DNA from: Alphaproteobacteria bacterium
GTDB lineage: Bacteria; Pseudomonadota; Alphaproteobacteria; Sphingomonadales; Sphingomonadaceae
Length of the DNA: 54,413 bases
Direction: 5' to 3'
Assembly: GCA_030430365.1 (NCBI GenBank)
Contig: JAUIFP010000008.1
Span: 1-54,413 of the forward strand
Shown here one piece after another: positions 42,879 through 52,187 of the stretch. Position 1 is the first letter of the stretch. Each line of letters opens with the position of its first letter. The notes under the pieces are model-generated. The model ran no database searches, was not told the DNA's origin, and was given only the letters and a program-made list of their open reading frames with translations. The position numbers were made by a program, and so were the translations under genes.

Positions 42879-43646
42879 TCAGGCTTTGCCCAGTTTCTTG
42901 ACCGGCGCGCCGCGATCCTGCCAGAATTCCCGGTCCGCGGTCAGGATACGTTCTTCGGATTTGTTCATATGGCGAATTGCAGCCATGCGAGCAGCAGAGG
43001 GATCGCCTCGACGAATGGCCTTGAGGATATCCTCATGCTCCTTGTCCACCGCAACGTAATATTCTCTGCGCTGGATCTCGTTTCGCCGGGTGACCTGGAC
43101 GCCGATCGCAATACTCGGGCGGAGCGACTTGGTGAGCTGCTGCCAATAGACGTTGTGCGAAGCTTCGGCGATCGCTGCGTGAAAGGCGCAATCCTCGTCC
43201 ACGCCGTCCTGGCCGTTCTGTTCGGCTTCCGTCAGACGCTGATAGGCTTTCTCGATCGCGGCCAATTGCTGGGGCGTGCGCATTTCCGCAGCCAGTGCGG
43301 CCATTTCCGCCTCGATCACCTTTCGCACCCGGATCAGGTCCAGCAGCGAATTGAGAGAAGATCGGGTGGCCGGATCCAGCCCGTCCTGGATTGCATCGGG
43401 GAGCCGCACGTAAGAGCCGCTGCCTTGCCGTGTCTCGACAAGTCCGGCTGCCTTCAGTCGGGCTACGGCCTCGCGAACAGCGGCACGGCTCACACCGAAA
43501 TGTTCAGAGAGCGCCGCTTCGGTCGGGAGCTTGTCGCCAACCTTCATTTCGGCATCTTTGATATGCCCCGCGATGGTTCGGGCTATGAACTCCGATCGAC
43601 TTTCATGATCGACCATGCCCCCTGAACTCGCTCCTAATTTATCCAT
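42879..43646 (-). CDS. GntR-family (FadR subfamily, FCD) regulator
   Basis: A 255-residue regulator. The winged HTH (about 20-80) includes KVGDKLPTEAALSEHFGVSRAAVREAVARLKAAGLVETRQGSGSYV, an almost consensus FadR-subfamily signature. The FCD effector domain follows, with candidate metal/ligand residues in DEDCAFHAAIAEASHN and EHEDILKAIRRGDPSAARMAAIRHM. Start at 43646; the ATG at 43616 is the alternative and begins nearer the conserved domain. It lies 61 bp downstream of an ACS-family transporter on the same strand and probably controls it and possibly the glycoside-hydrolase unit. Confidence 0.92.
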   Translation of the reverse strand: MDKLGASSGGMVDHESRSEFIARTIAGHIKDAEMKVGDKLPTEAALSEHFGVSRAAVREAVARLKAAGLVETRQGSGSYVRLPDAIQDGLDPATRSSLNSLLDLIRVRKVIEAEMAALAAEMRTPQQLAAIEKAYQRLTEAEQNGQDGVDEDCAFHAAIAEASHNVYWQQLTKSLRPSIAIGVQVTRRNEIQRREYYVAVDKEHEDILKAIRRGDPSAARMAAIRHMNKSEERILTADREFWQDRGAPVKKLGKA

Positions 43647-43707
43647 CTATAGCTGACAGCATCTCGCAGTTGCTGCCATATTTGGCAATCGGTTTTGTCC
43701 AAAGCGG

Positions 43708-45015
43708 TTACCTTCCCGGCTTCGTCTCCTTGCGTGCCAGCACCATAAAGGCGCCCAGGATCAGGCAAATTGCCAGCAGCAGCATCCCGCCTGTCGTGCT
43801 GCCGCTGCTTTGCGCGATCCAGCCAACGGCAAAGGGGCTGGCGAAACCCGCGAGGTTCCCGATCGAGTTGATTCCGGCAATTCCCACAGCCGCAGACCGG
43901 CCTTTCAAATGCTGGGTCGGCAGCGTCGAGAACAGCGGCGTTGCGGCTATGATCGCTCCGGTTGCGAGGCACATCATGACCATGGCCAGGACGAAGTTCG
44001 ATCCGGCGAACGGCACCAGTGCCAATGCAATGGCCCCGATCACCATGGACAAGGTCAGATGCCATCGGCGTTCGTTCAATTTGTCGGAGCTGTAACCGAC
44101 CAGGATCATGCACAGAATGGCAAACAGATAGGGCAACGCGGAATAGAGGCCGATACTGAAGTCGGTTGTCGCGCCAGCCGAAGCGATCAATGTCGGCAGC
44201 CAGAAGGTGATCCCATATTGCGCCATGACGCAGACGAAATAGATCGCGGAGAACAGGAAAAAGCTTCGAGTTACCAGAGCCTTGAAGCCAATGTCCGGGC
44301 TCTTCCCGATATTCGCGTCTTCCAGCTCTTTCGCGATCAGGGCCTTTTCGGCGGGATCAAGCCACTTCGCTTCATCGAGAGTGGAATCGAGCGCCTTGAG
44401 CACCACGAATGCCAATATGGTTGCGGGGGCGGCTTCGGCCAAAAACATCCATTGCCAGCCGTGCATTCCTCCCAAACCGTCGGTGTAGGAAAGCAGAAAT
44501 CCCGAAAGCGGGCCGCCCACCAGGCCGGCTAGAGGGATGGCCGCCATGAAGATGGCGATGATCTTTGCCTTGTACCTTGTCGGGAACCAGCAGCTGAGGA
44601 ACAGCAACACGCCCGGGAAGAAACCTGCTTCGGCTGCCCCCAATAGAAATCTGAGGAAGTAGAAGGTGTAAGGATCCTGGACGAGGGCGAACGCGGCCGA
44701 GACAAGCGACCAGCTGATCATGATGCGGGCGATCCAGGTGCGGGCGCCGACACGATAGAGGATCGCATTGCTGGGTACTTCGAAGATCACGTAGCCGACG
44801 AAGAACAGGCCTGCGCCCAGCCCATAGGCGAAATCGCCCAAACCGATGTCATGGGCCAGCTGTTCGCGCGCATAGCCGATATTCACGCGGTCGAGATAGG
44901 CGACCACGTAACAGGCCATCAGCAGCGGTACATAACGAATGGCCGCTCGCCGGAACAGCGCGTCTGCTTTTGACTGATCGGGGGTCTCGTCTTGGGAAGC
45001 GGGCAAATCGGTCAA
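43708..45015 (-). CDS. MFS transporter, anion:cation symporter (ACS) family
   Basis: A 435-residue twelve-helix transporter. TM1 contains YVPLLMACYVVAYLDRVNIGYA, the D-R-x-N-I/V-G-Y/F-A signature of the ACS family (hexuronate, galactarate, phthalate and tartrate transporters). GLFFVGYVIFEVPSNAILYRVGARTWIARIMISW and FLLGAAEAGFFPGVLLFLSCWFP follow as expected. It probably imports a carboxylate such as a uronate or aromatic acid. It is co-oriented with a GntR gene whose effector may be the same compound, 61 bp apart. Confidence 0.92.
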   Translation of the reverse strand: MTDLPASQDETPDQSKADALFRRAAIRYVPLLMACYVVAYLDRVNIGYAREQLAHDIGLGDFAYGLGAGLFFVGYVIFEVPSNAILYRVGARTWIARIMISWSLVSAAFALVQDPYTFYFLRFLLGAAEAGFFPGVLLFLSCWFPTRYKAKIIAIFMAAIPLAGLVGGPLSGFLLSYTDGLGGMHGWQWMFLAEAAPATILAFVVLKALDSTLDEAKWLDPAEKALIAKELEDANIGKSPDIGFKALVTRSFFLFSAIYFVCVMAQYGITFWLPTLIASAGATTDFSIGLYSALPYLFAILCMILVGYSSDKLNERRWHLTLSMVIGAIALALVPFAGSNFVLAMVMMCLATGAIIAATPLFSTLPTQHLKGRSAAVGIAGINSIGNLAGFASPFAVGWIAQSSGSTTGGMLLLAICLILGAFMVLARKETKPGR

Positions 45016-45392
45016 CCTAGTTCCAGACCATCGAACAATATTGTCTCTGGATCCCGATCAATCTCTTGGCTCCCTGGATTTCCAATTGGTTCCGCTCCAC
45101 AACCCGCGCCGATCGTGTCCGTCTGGCAGAGTCGAAGGCTTAGCCAACGCAGAGAGAGGCACGGGCATGCCAATTAGCAAGCCTTGCTGATAATTGCGAA
45201 GCCTGATCGCGCCGCAGGCCGTTATGGGCGGCGTATCGTTACCGTGCAGAGACGCGGGCAGGGGATTCTTATCGGCCATCGGCACAAACGGTATACCGTC
45301 TGCGTCGATCCGAAATCTAACTGCCGCTCAGTAGTGAAACGCTGAACTGCCCCCAAGGCCGACGGACATTGGACCTAATCGGAACTGCCCTT
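45016..45392. other. 377-bp gap between two transporter genes
   Basis: The gap holds the promoter region of the leftward ACS transporter and the 3' flank of the lactate-permease-family gene. One minus-strand frame of 75 codons (45058-45285) has no recognisable similarity or strong start site and I do not call it a gene. A perfect 12-bp palindrome lies at 45288-45299, and GGGCAGTTC occurs twice in the 60 bp after the permease stop. No clear terminator. Confidence 0.5.
45288..45299. promoter_or_regulatory. perfect 12-bp palindrome ACGGTATACCGT
   Basis: Uninterrupted palindrome about 273 bp upstream of the ACS transporter start. GGTATACC cores are known in operators for hexuronate-type GntR regulators (UxuR/ExuR: TTGGTATACCAA), which would fit an ACS transporter with a GntR regulator beside it. 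Confidence 0.4.
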
Positions 45393-47186
45393 TTATTTTT
45401 TGGGCTGCTGTTTTTTGGGCAGAGTTTGATTGAGCGGGGTTCCATCGAGCCTTGAGAGGAGGAAGACGAACCCTGCGATCCAGGCGGCATAGAACAGGCC
45501 TGTGATGATATTGCCGTAGATCAGGAACATGCCGAGCAGCCCGGCTGCCACGAGATAATAGGTCATCGGGATCAGCGTCTTGCGGATCAGATCGCCTTCG
45601 CGCCCGATCAGCCCCACCGTCGCGGCGGCGGCCACCACATTATGGACCGCGATCATGTTCCCGCCGGCGCCGCCGACGGCCTGCAGCGCGACGACCTTGG
45701 CCGATTGCGCCAGATCCAGCCCGATGAGATCGGCAGTCGAGAACTGGAAGCCTGCGAACATCATGTTGCTGACCGTGTTGCTGCCAGCCAGGAATGCACC
45801 GAAGGCGCCGATCCAGGGGGCAATGAGGGGCCACATGCCGCCCACCCCTTCCGACATGCTGCGGGCCAGCACATCGGGCATGGAATCGTAATCGGCACTT
45901 CCAGAATTGATGAACACCTGCACCATGGGAACGGCGAGCATCAGCGCCGGAGCGGCACCCAGGACATTGCTGAAGGTTTGCGCCCAGGCCCGGCCGAAGC
46001 CGCCGCGCCGGTGCATGCCGGTGAAGAAATAGGTGATCAAAGACACCAGGATCAGCACTGTGCCCGGAGACCAGAAGGGTTGCCAGCTGGGCACGACGCC
46101 GGTGCCGAAGAGCTCGGGCAGGCGCAGCGTGAAGGGAACCTCGCCGGCCCTCAGCGTATCGTCCACCCACTGAATGGAGCGGGTGAAGATCAGGATCGCG
46201 ACGACCACCACATACGGCATCCATGCCTGATGCATCGGGTAGTCCTTGCCGGTGCTGACGGAACGCTCCGCCTTCACCTTGCCCATCCATTCGGGCAGCC
46301 ACTCGTGCTGCGGGGCGAAGTCGAAACTCTCCTTCGGCAGGAACAGGCCCGCCCGCGCGGCGGGAATGACGATCAGGAGGCCGACCATCCCGCCGACCAG
46401 CGAGGGGAACTCCGGCCCCAGCAATATCGCCACCAGGTAATAGGGTATGACCATGGCAAGGCCGGCGAAGAGGGCGAACTTCCAGATCCTGAGCCCTTCG
46501 CGGAAAGACTGCTTCTCGCCGAAGAAGCGGGTGAGCATCATCGACATCAGCAGCGGGACGAGGAAGCCGACCAGGGCGTGGACCAGGGCCACATTGGTGC
46601 CAATATAGAGGACATATTCGTGGAAGGGCATGTCGCCGATGGCGCTCAGTACCCGCTCCTGGCCGGTCAGACCGTTATTGACGCCCACCAGAATGGGCGT
46701 GCCGGCAGCGCCGAAGCTGACCGGTGTGGACTGGATGATGAGTGCCACCATGACCGCGGCCATGGCGGGAAATCCGATGGCCAGCAGCAACGGAGCGGCC
46801 ACTGCCGCAGGCGTACCGAAGCCCGATGCGCCTTCGATGATCGAGCCGAAGAGCCAGGCGATGATGATCGCCTGAACCCGTCTGTCGGGCGAAATGGAGA
46901 TGAAGCCGTGCTCGATCGTGGCGATGAGGCCGCCTTCGCGCAGCGTGTAGAACAGCAGGATGGCCCCGAACACGATGTAGAGGAGAGAAAGCCCGGTCAC
47001 CATTCCGTCTATGGTCCGGGCAGCCACCACCGGCCCGTCCACGCCCCACAGGAACAGCGCGACAGCGGCCGTCGCCGCATAGGCAACCGCCATGGTCGTC
47101 CTCGCCGGCTGCCGAAACACCACCATCAGACCGAAGATGATGATGAGCGGCAACAGCGCCAATATAACCTGTACGCTCTGTGACAT
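45393..47186 (-). CDS. L-lactate permease (LctP) family transporter
   Basis: A 597-residue membrane protein with about 13 hydrophobic segments, a little longer than typical LldP (about 550). Family blocks are [51 protein letters not shown] and [46 protein letters not shown]. It should import L-lactate, glycolate or another 2-hydroxy carboxylate by proton symport. A good ribosome-binding site (AAGGGGATAGGG) precedes the ATG. It is divergent from the propeller/TonB region and has no lactate-dehydrogenase gene nearby, so another hydroxy-acid substrate is possible. Confidence 0.92.
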   Translation of the reverse strand: MSQSVQVILALLPLIIIFGLMVVFRQPARTTMAVAYAATAAVALFLWGVDGPVVAARTIDGMVTGLSLLYIVFGAILLFYTLREGGLIATIEHGFISISPDRRVQAIIIAWLFGSIIEGASGFGTPAAVAAPLLLAIGFPAMAAVMVALIIQSTPVSFGAAGTPILVGVNNGLTGQERVLSAIGDMPFHEYVLYIGTNVALVHALVGFLVPLLMSMMLTRFFGEKQSFREGLRIWKFALFAGLAMVIPYYLVAILLGPEFPSLVGGMVGLLIVIPAARAGLFLPKESFDFAPQHEWLPEWMGKVKAERSVSTGKDYPMHQAWMPYVVVVAILIFTRSIQWVDDTLRAGEVPFTLRLPELFGTGVVPSWQPFWSPGTVLILVSLITYFFTGMHRRGGFGRAWAQTFSNVLGAAPALMLAVPMVQVFINSGSADYDSMPDVLARSMSEGVGGMWPLIAPWIGAFGAFLAGSNTVSNMMFAGFQFSTADLIGLDLAQSAKVVALQAVGGAGGNMIAVHNVVAAAATVGLIGREGDLIRKTLIPMTYYLVAAGLLGMFLIYGNIITGLFYAAWIAGFVFLLSRLDGTPLNQTLPKKQQPKK

Positions 47187-47519
47187 CCCTATCCCCTTCG
47201 ATTATCCCGCCAATGCTGTCCGCTTTTGCCCGCTCACGCCAGATCTATCGCAACCACTTCGTGTATCTCCACCCGAAGGACCGTCACAATGGCCCGGTTT
47301 ACTCAACGGCGTATCGCGACCGTCCTGATGGTGAAAATGTGGGAGTTGCATCAACTTTGCGGGCCGCTTGGAGACAAATTTGCCTTCCGGAAGCGGTATT
47401 TCCCTTTCAAGCTTGGGTTGCGAGATTCGTCCTTGCCAATTGTCTGGTTATCAGACAATTGGCAAGGACGAATGATCGACCCGTTTTGCGGCCGAACCAA
47501 CAATGAAATGGGGATTGGA
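47187..47519. other. 333-bp divergent regulatory region
   Basis: It lies between the leftward permease gene and the rightward propeller gene. It contains a perfect 22-bp inverted repeat (47424-47472) and otherwise no gene I can support; the frames crossing it lack any family similarity. Promoters for both directions must lie here. Confidence 0.55.
47424..47472. promoter_or_regulatory. perfect 22-bp inverted repeat with 5-base centre
   Basis: The arms at 47424-47445 and 47451-47472 are exact reverse complements, separated by GTTAT. The inner ends read TTGTCTG and CAGACAA, the same half-site as in the tandem operators at 49631-49656. It ends 47 bp before the start codon of the propeller gene. 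It could be an extended operator, or if transcribed a very stable stem in the leader RNA. Confidence 0.7.
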
Positions 47520-48626
47520 ATGCATAAATATCTGCTTGCGCTGGCTGCTTCGGCACTTCTTCCAGCGGCAGGATCGGCAGCAGAGCAGCCTCCGATAGTC
47601 TTTCCGGGGGAACCGGTCGAAGTCGCCGACTTGGCCTTGGGTTCGAAAGCCGGCAATCCAACCTTTGAATTGCCTTCCAATGCGAGACTACTCACTCCCT
47701 TCGGGGAACGGCCGGTTTTCTCACCAGACGGGACAAAGATTGCCTTTATCGGTGAATCCTACGGCGATGCCTTCGAATACGATCTGGCAACCGGTGAAGT
47801 CCGCAACCTTACGGCGCATGCCGCCCATAAGGGTTTCCTGCGCATTCATTACCTGTCTGACGGCAGCTTCCTGTTGCTTGGCCCCAGGGTGCCGGCCGCG
47901 ACGAGGGCCGAAACGCGCTTTACCGCAATCGAGATGTTCTGGATGGATGGCGCGGCAAAGTCTCCGCCCGTCGCCCTAGGCGTCACGGTGTGGGAAGGTC
48001 TTGCGGTTTCTCATCAGGGCAACAAGGTCGCCTGGGCGGAATCGGTTCCGATTGCCACAACGTTCACAGATGTCGAGCGTACGCCTGTGAAAGTCGCGAC
48101 TGTTGAAGTGGATGGCAACACGGCCCGGCTGGCCGACGTCGAAGAAGTTATCAATATCCCTGCCAGCGAATGCTATTTCGAAGGGCAGGACTTTCTGCCC
48201 GATGACAGCGGCCTGATCATGCCCTGCTATGGCCTGCCCATGTCGATGCGGCCCGAGAGCCAGACCTATCAGACGAAGGTCGTCTCTCTGGACTTCGCGA
48301 CCGGCGACCTGACCACCTATCCCACCCCGCCGGAGCTCTATGGCGAAGTCGAAGGTATGTTCCCCGATGGCAAGCACACGCTGGTGGAATGCTCGATCGA
48401 CAATCATGACGGCATGGATATCTGCGTGCTCGAGCTGAAAGAGGATAATCCGCGATACACCCGGCTGACACGGATCATGGATTATGGCCGGTGGAAATGG
48501 GGCAATCCGGTGGTAAGCCCGGACGGTACGCAGATCGCGATGCAGATCGGGTCGGCGGATGTCATCGATGCCGGCGTAGGGCAGGGCATCGTATTGGTGG
48601 AACTGGAAACAATGGATGGCGAATGA
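47520..48626 (+). CDS. exported TolB-like beta-propeller (PD40) protein
   Basis: A 368-residue secreted protein. The signal peptide YLLALAASALLPAAGSAAE is cleaved near residue 20. Several PD40/WD40-like strands follow, including RPVFSPDGTKIAFIGES (about 67-83), DGSFLLLGPRVP and GNPVVSPDGTQIAMQIGS (near 335). The fold matches TolB-type propellers and the N-terminal parts of prolyl oligopeptidases, but no peptidase domain is present. The ATG at 47520 has GGGG 6 bp upstream. The stop overlaps the cyclase gene by 11 bases. It shares its layout (exported, PD40, next to the TonB receptor) with the protein at 52188. Confidence 0.8.
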   Translation: MHKYLLALAASALLPAAGSAAEQPPIVFPGEPVEVADLALGSKAGNPTFELPSNARLLTPFGERPVFSPDGTKIAFIGESYGDAFEYDLATGEVRNLTAHAAHKGFLRIHYLSDGSFLLLGPRVPAATRAETRFTAIEMFWMDGAAKSPPVALGVTVWEGLAVSHQGNKVAWAESVPIATTFTDVERTPVKVATVEVDGNTARLADVEEVINIPASECYFEGQDFLPDDSGLIMPCYGLPMSMRPESQTYQTKVVSLDFATGDLTTYPTPPELYGEVEGMFPDGKHTLVECSIDNHDGMDICVLELKEDNPRYTRLTRIMDYGRWKWGNPVVSPDGTQIAMQIGSADVIDAGVGQGIVLVELETMDGE

Positions 48627-49452
48627 CGGCTTTCGCCTTGATCGGCGGCTGGCGCTTGGGGGCTTGGGCCTCGCGGCGCTCGCTTCCGCTGCCGGTTCTT
48701 CCAGTGGCGCGCAGGCCAAGCCGGTCCAGCCCGGCGAAGGAAGCGTGCGGATTGGATCGCATGATTTCCGAATTGTCGATCTCACGCATAAGCTGACCGA
48801 GGCGTTCAGCTGGGGCATGGATCCGCCCAGGCTTGCCATGGAAGGCATCGATGGTTCGGGCAAAGACGCCGGAATGCACCTCAACCGCCTGTCGCTCGTC
48901 GAACATACAGGTACCCATATCGATGCCCCGAGCCATTTCGGCGAGGGCGGCGCGGACCTCGCGGACATTCCGCTGCAAGATCTGGCCGTTCCTCTCGTGG
49001 TTGTCGATGCGCGCGAACGCGCCCGGTCCGATGGCAATTTTGCCCTTTCGCTTAAAGATCTGCAGGAGTGGGAAGGCCTGAACGGCCCGATTCCGCTGGG
49101 ATGTTGCGTGGCCCTCTGGTCCGGGATCGATCCGCTCGAAGAATTCCAGAGGGTCAAGGATAGCGGCGGCATCGCGGACCTGCGCGCACCGGGATTCGCG
49201 CCCGCAACCGCGGACTGGCTTGCCCAGGCGCGGAAGGTCAAAGGCGTAGCGGTCGATTCCATGACGCTCGACAACAAGAGGCAGATTCCATCCTATCCGT
49301 TTCATCGCAAATGGCTGCGGGATGGGCGCTGGGGGATCGAAGGGATCGCAAACCTGAATCAGGTTCCGGCGACGGGCGCGCTGCTGATTGCGGGGGCTGC
49401 GCCGATCAAGGGCGCCACGGGCATGCCGATACGCGCGATCGCCATCTGTTAG
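48616..49452 (+). CDS. exported cyclase/kynurenine formamidase-like hydrolase
   Basis: A 278-residue member of the cyclase family (PF04199). The metal-binding signature HTGTHIDAPSHF runs from H97 through H101, D103 and H107. The N-terminus (RLDRRLALGGLGLAALASAAGSSSGAQAK) looks like a twin-arginine-type or Sec signal, so the enzyme is probably periplasmic, unlike cytosolic kynurenine formamidase. The activity is amide or ester hydrolysis or dehydration of a hydroxy-acid, unknown here. It overlaps the propeller gene by 11 bases, so translational coupling is likely. Confidence 0.88.
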   Translation: MANDGFRLDRRLALGGLGLAALASAAGSSSGAQAKPVQPGEGSVRIGSHDFRIVDLTHKLTEAFSWGMDPPRLAMEGIDGSGKDAGMHLNRLSLVEHTGTHIDAPSHFGEGGADLADIPLQDLAVPLVVVDARERARSDGNFALSLKDLQEWEGLNGPIPLGCCVALWSGIDPLEEFQRVKDSGGIADLRAPGFAPATADWLAQARKVKGVAVDSMTLDNKRQIPSYPFHRKWLRDGRWGIEGIANLNQVPATGALLIAGAAPIKGATGMPIRAIAIC

Positions 49453-49630
49453 GCGGGCTGACCGTCAGGCGAGCTTCAGTCTGAGGATGCGTAGCTATCT
49501 GCCAACCCCTCTCTTTTGTGACTTTTCGGCCACAGAAGATGCGTGAATGTCCCGCCAAGTGGGATAGGTAGACGATTTTGTCGAATTTCCTCTTCCGCAT
49601 TCCGGATCAGTATCGCTAAGGGCCTCCCAA

Positions 49631-49656
49631 ATTGTCTGACAAAATTGTCTGACAAT
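49631..49656. promoter_or_regulatory. tandem GntR-type operators TTGTCTGACAA
   Basis: TTGTCTGACAA occurs at 49632-49642 and again at 49645-49655, each palindromic (TTGTC-T-GACAA), with centres 13 bp apart. They lie about 40 bp before the start codon of the TonB-dependent receptor, in the 243-bp gap after the cyclase gene. Confidence 0.75.
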
Positions 49657-49695
49657 ATTTTTGAACTCCACAGAGAGGCAATGAGGGAAGGCAAA

Positions 49696-52038
49696 ATGGC
49701 TATTAGAATCTCCAATATGCGCGGTCGGGCAACGGCTGGGCTGTTTTGCGGTGCGTCGCTGATTGCTGCGGCATTCGCGACACCCGCATTCGCGCAAGAT
49801 GACGATGCGGCGGAGGATTATTCCAACGACGATATCATCGTTACCGCGCAGTTCCGTGAACAGAATCTCCAGGATACTCCGATCGCGATCACCGCGGTGA
49901 CGGGTGAAGCCATCACCAACAAGGCGATGGAAAGCGTGGTGGACATCGCCGACACGGCGCCGAGCGTCTATATGTCGCGCGGTTCTTCCGCCTACGGTAC
50001 GGGACTGACCGTATATATTCGCGGCATCGGCCAATACGACACCCAGTTCGCTTACGAGCCCGGCGTCGGCATGTATGTGGACGATGTCTATCACGGCGTT
50101 CTGGTCGGATCGATTTTCGATCTGCTGGACCTCGACCGGGTCGAGATCCTGCGTGGTCCGCAAGGCACCCTGGCGGGCAAGAACTCCATCGGCGGCGCCG
50201 TGAAGATGTTCTCGCAGAAGCCGGAAGGCGGCGGCACGGGTTATTTGCAGGCCACCTATGGCAGCTATGACCGCATGGAGCTGAGGGGCGCGTATGACGT
50301 GACCCTGGCCGACAATCTCTACATGCGCGTGTCCGGCTTCGGCAAGCGCCGGGAAGGCTACGTCAAGCGGATCGACTTCCCCTGCGCGTTCCCGGAACTC
50401 GCTGGCGATCTGCCCACCCAGATTGCCGGCTTCGACGATTGCGTTGCCGGAACCTTGGGCGATGTGGACGTTTTCGGTTTCCGCGGTGCGCTGCGCTACG
50501 AGCCTTCGGACCAGCTTGAAATCAACATCATCGGCTCCATCATCCGTGACGATTCCGGCGGCACGCCGGTCATCCTCTCCAAGGTCGAACCGGAAATCGT
50601 CGACGGCTATCCCTATGACGATCGCTATCTGGCGAATGGGGAGCTGGTAAACTACGGCAACGGCATCGGGGCGAACGCCACCTATCCGTTCATCTCGCAG
50701 GTCGATTCAGAGTCCATTTCCGGTCAGATCGACTGGAGCCCGACCGATAATCTGCAGCTGACCTCGATCACGGCATACGAAAACCTCGATTCCGTGTGGG
50801 GCGGCGATGGCGATGCCAGCCCGCTCGACGTTGCGCAGGGCCAGAACTTCTCGCCCTATCACCAGTTCACGCAGGAACTGCGGCTCAACGCCGATCTGGC
50901 CGATGGCCTGGTCGAGTTGACCGTGGGCGGCTTCTACTTCGACAGCCTGGGCTACGTCGGCGGTATCGTCGGCGGGCTGGGCTTCAAGCAGAACGACCCG
51001 GTGAACAACAACAGCAAGTCGCTCTTCGCGCATGGCGTTCTGCATCCGACTCCGGAACTGAGCATCATTGGCGGCATCCGCTACACGAAGGACAAGAAGG
51101 ACTACACCTACACGCGTAAGGATATCGTGACGGGTGAAACGGCGGACGCTCCCTTCGGCTTCATCGACGAAGCCTCGGACGAAGCCGAAAGCAGTTCGGT
51201 CGATTACCGCCTGGGCGTCAACTACCGGTTCAACGAACAGGTCATGGCTTATGCGAACTTCGCAACCGGCTATAAGGGCGGCGGCGTCAATCCGCGTCCC
51301 TTCACCGTCGGACAGCTGGTGCCGTTCGATCCGGAACGCGTCGATGCTTACGAACTGGGTGTGAAGACCGACCTGTTCGATCGCGCAGTTCGCCTGAACG
51401 TCGCGACCTTCCTGAGCAAGTACAGGGACATCATTCTGATCGACGGCAATGGTTTCCCCGGTGGATGCTTGCCGACGGATGTGCCGCTTTGCGAAGAGCC
51501 CAATCCGGACTACTTCTTCCTCTCGGCCGCACCGTTCAACGCCGGTGACGCCGACATCAAGGGCTTCGAAGTCGAAACCACGATCGAACCCACTCCGGGG
51601 CTGGTCCTGGAAGGTGCGCTCAGCTACCTCGACTTCAAATATACGCGCCTTGACGACAACGCCACGGCATCGGGCATCGACGAGAGCTACGTTCCTGCCT
51701 TCACGGCCGAATGGAAGGCATCGGGCAGCATCTCTTACGAGGCAATCCTGCCGAGCGGGGCGACAGTCACGCCGCGCTTCTATGCAGATTATCGCAGCGG
51801 CGTTTACTCCGATCCGGAGAATATGCCCCGCAACTACCTGGAAGGGCGCACGATCCTGAATGCTAATATCGCGTTCAAGACCGCTGACCGGGATTGGGAA
51901 TTGATCGCGGGTGTGACCAACCTCTCCGACAAGAGGTATTTCACCAACGCGTTCGATATCTTCAACCAGAGCGGCCGTACGAACAAGGTACCCGGCCGGC
52001 CGCGGGAATGGTCCGTTACTCTTAGGAAGAATTTCTAA
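49696..52038 (+). CDS. TonB-dependent outer-membrane receptor
   Basis: A 780-residue receptor with a Sec signal peptide (ATAGLFCGASLIAAAFATPAFAQ, cleavage near 34). DDIIVTAQFREQNLQDTPIAITAVTGEAI follows, the sphingomonad-type N-terminal plug start. The plug includes VYIRGIGQYDTQFAYEPGVGMYVDDVYHG and VEILRGPQGTLAGKNSIGGAVKM, and a 22-strand barrel ends in SVTLRKNF. The terminal Phe is normal for outer-membrane insertion. The ATG at 49696 is preferred (GGGAAGG 4 bp upstream); 49681 is in frame. There is no obvious FecR-type signalling extension. It probably imports a large or scarce organic compound rather than iron, judging by the neighbours. Confidence 0.93.
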   Translation: MAIRISNMRGRATAGLFCGASLIAAAFATPAFAQDDDAAEDYSNDDIIVTAQFREQNLQDTPIAITAVTGEAITNKAMESVVDIADTAPSVYMSRGSSAYGTGLTVYIRGIGQYDTQFAYEPGVGMYVDDVYHGVLVGSIFDLLDLDRVEILRGPQGTLAGKNSIGGAVKMFSQKPEGGGTGYLQATYGSYDRMELRGAYDVTLADNLYMRVSGFGKRREGYVKRIDFPCAFPELAGDLPTQIAGFDDCVAGTLGDVDVFGFRGALRYEPSDQLEINIIGSIIRDDSGGTPVILSKVEPEIVDGYPYDDRYLANGELVNYGNGIGANATYPFISQVDSESISGQIDWSPTDNLQLTSITAYENLDSVWGGDGDASPLDVAQGQNFSPYHQFTQELRLNADLADGLVELTVGGFYFDSLGYVGGIVGGLGFKQNDPVNNNSKSLFAHGVLHPTPELSIIGGIRYTKDKKDYTYTRKDIVTGETADAPFGFIDEASDEAESSSVDYRLGVNYRFNEQVMAYANFATGYKGGGVNPRPFTVGQLVPFDPERVDAYELGVKTDLFDRAVRLNVATFLSKYRDIILIDGNGFPGGCLPTDVPLCEEPNPDYFFLSAAPFNAGDADIKGFEVETTIEPTPGLVLEGALSYLDFKYTRLDDNATASGIDESYVPAFTAEWKASGSISYEAILPSGATVTPRFYADYRSGVYSDPENMPRNYLEGRTILNANIAFKTADRDWELIAGVTNLSDKRYFTNAFDIFNQSGRTNKVPGRPREWSVTLRKNF

Positions 52039-52049
52039 GGGACTGTGTT

Positions 52050-52084
52050 TGCACCTTGCTCCAAATCTCCCGGAGCAAGGTGCA
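52050..52084 (+). terminator. strong hairpin after the TonB receptor gene
   Basis: A 13-bp perfect stem (TGCACCTTGCTCC pairing with GGAGCAAGGTGCA) with a 9-base loop begins 12 bp after the stop codon. No U-tract follows, so it may act as a 3' stability or partial termination element that separates the receptor from the downstream propeller gene. Confidence 0.55.
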
Positions 52085-52187
52085 TCCGCGCTTTGAAGAA
52101 TGTCTGGCCGCCGAACTGAAGGCGGTGTAAGTTGGCGGCAGCCCGCGCAAAAAGACGGGCGCGCCCTTTGGGATCGAGGAGCGGTTT

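Noticed and set aside
45058-45285. Possible 75-codon minus-strand gene in the gap before the ACS transporter
   Set aside because: No recognisable similarity, no convincing ribosome-binding site, and the region is expected to hold the promoter.
45642-47183. A 513-codon plus-strand frame across the lactate-permease gene
   Set aside because: The translation is Gly/Asp/His/Arg-rich without hydrophobic or domain structure, typical antisense shadow of a membrane protein gene.
47424-47472. Intrinsic terminator reading of the 22-bp inverted repeat
   Set aside because: No gene is transcribed into it from upstream (the permease gene points away), and no U-tract follows.
49631-49656. CRISPR-like or satellite repeat reading of the tandem TTGTCTGACAA units
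   Set aside because: Only two 11-bp copies, palindromic and at promoter position; operators explain them better.
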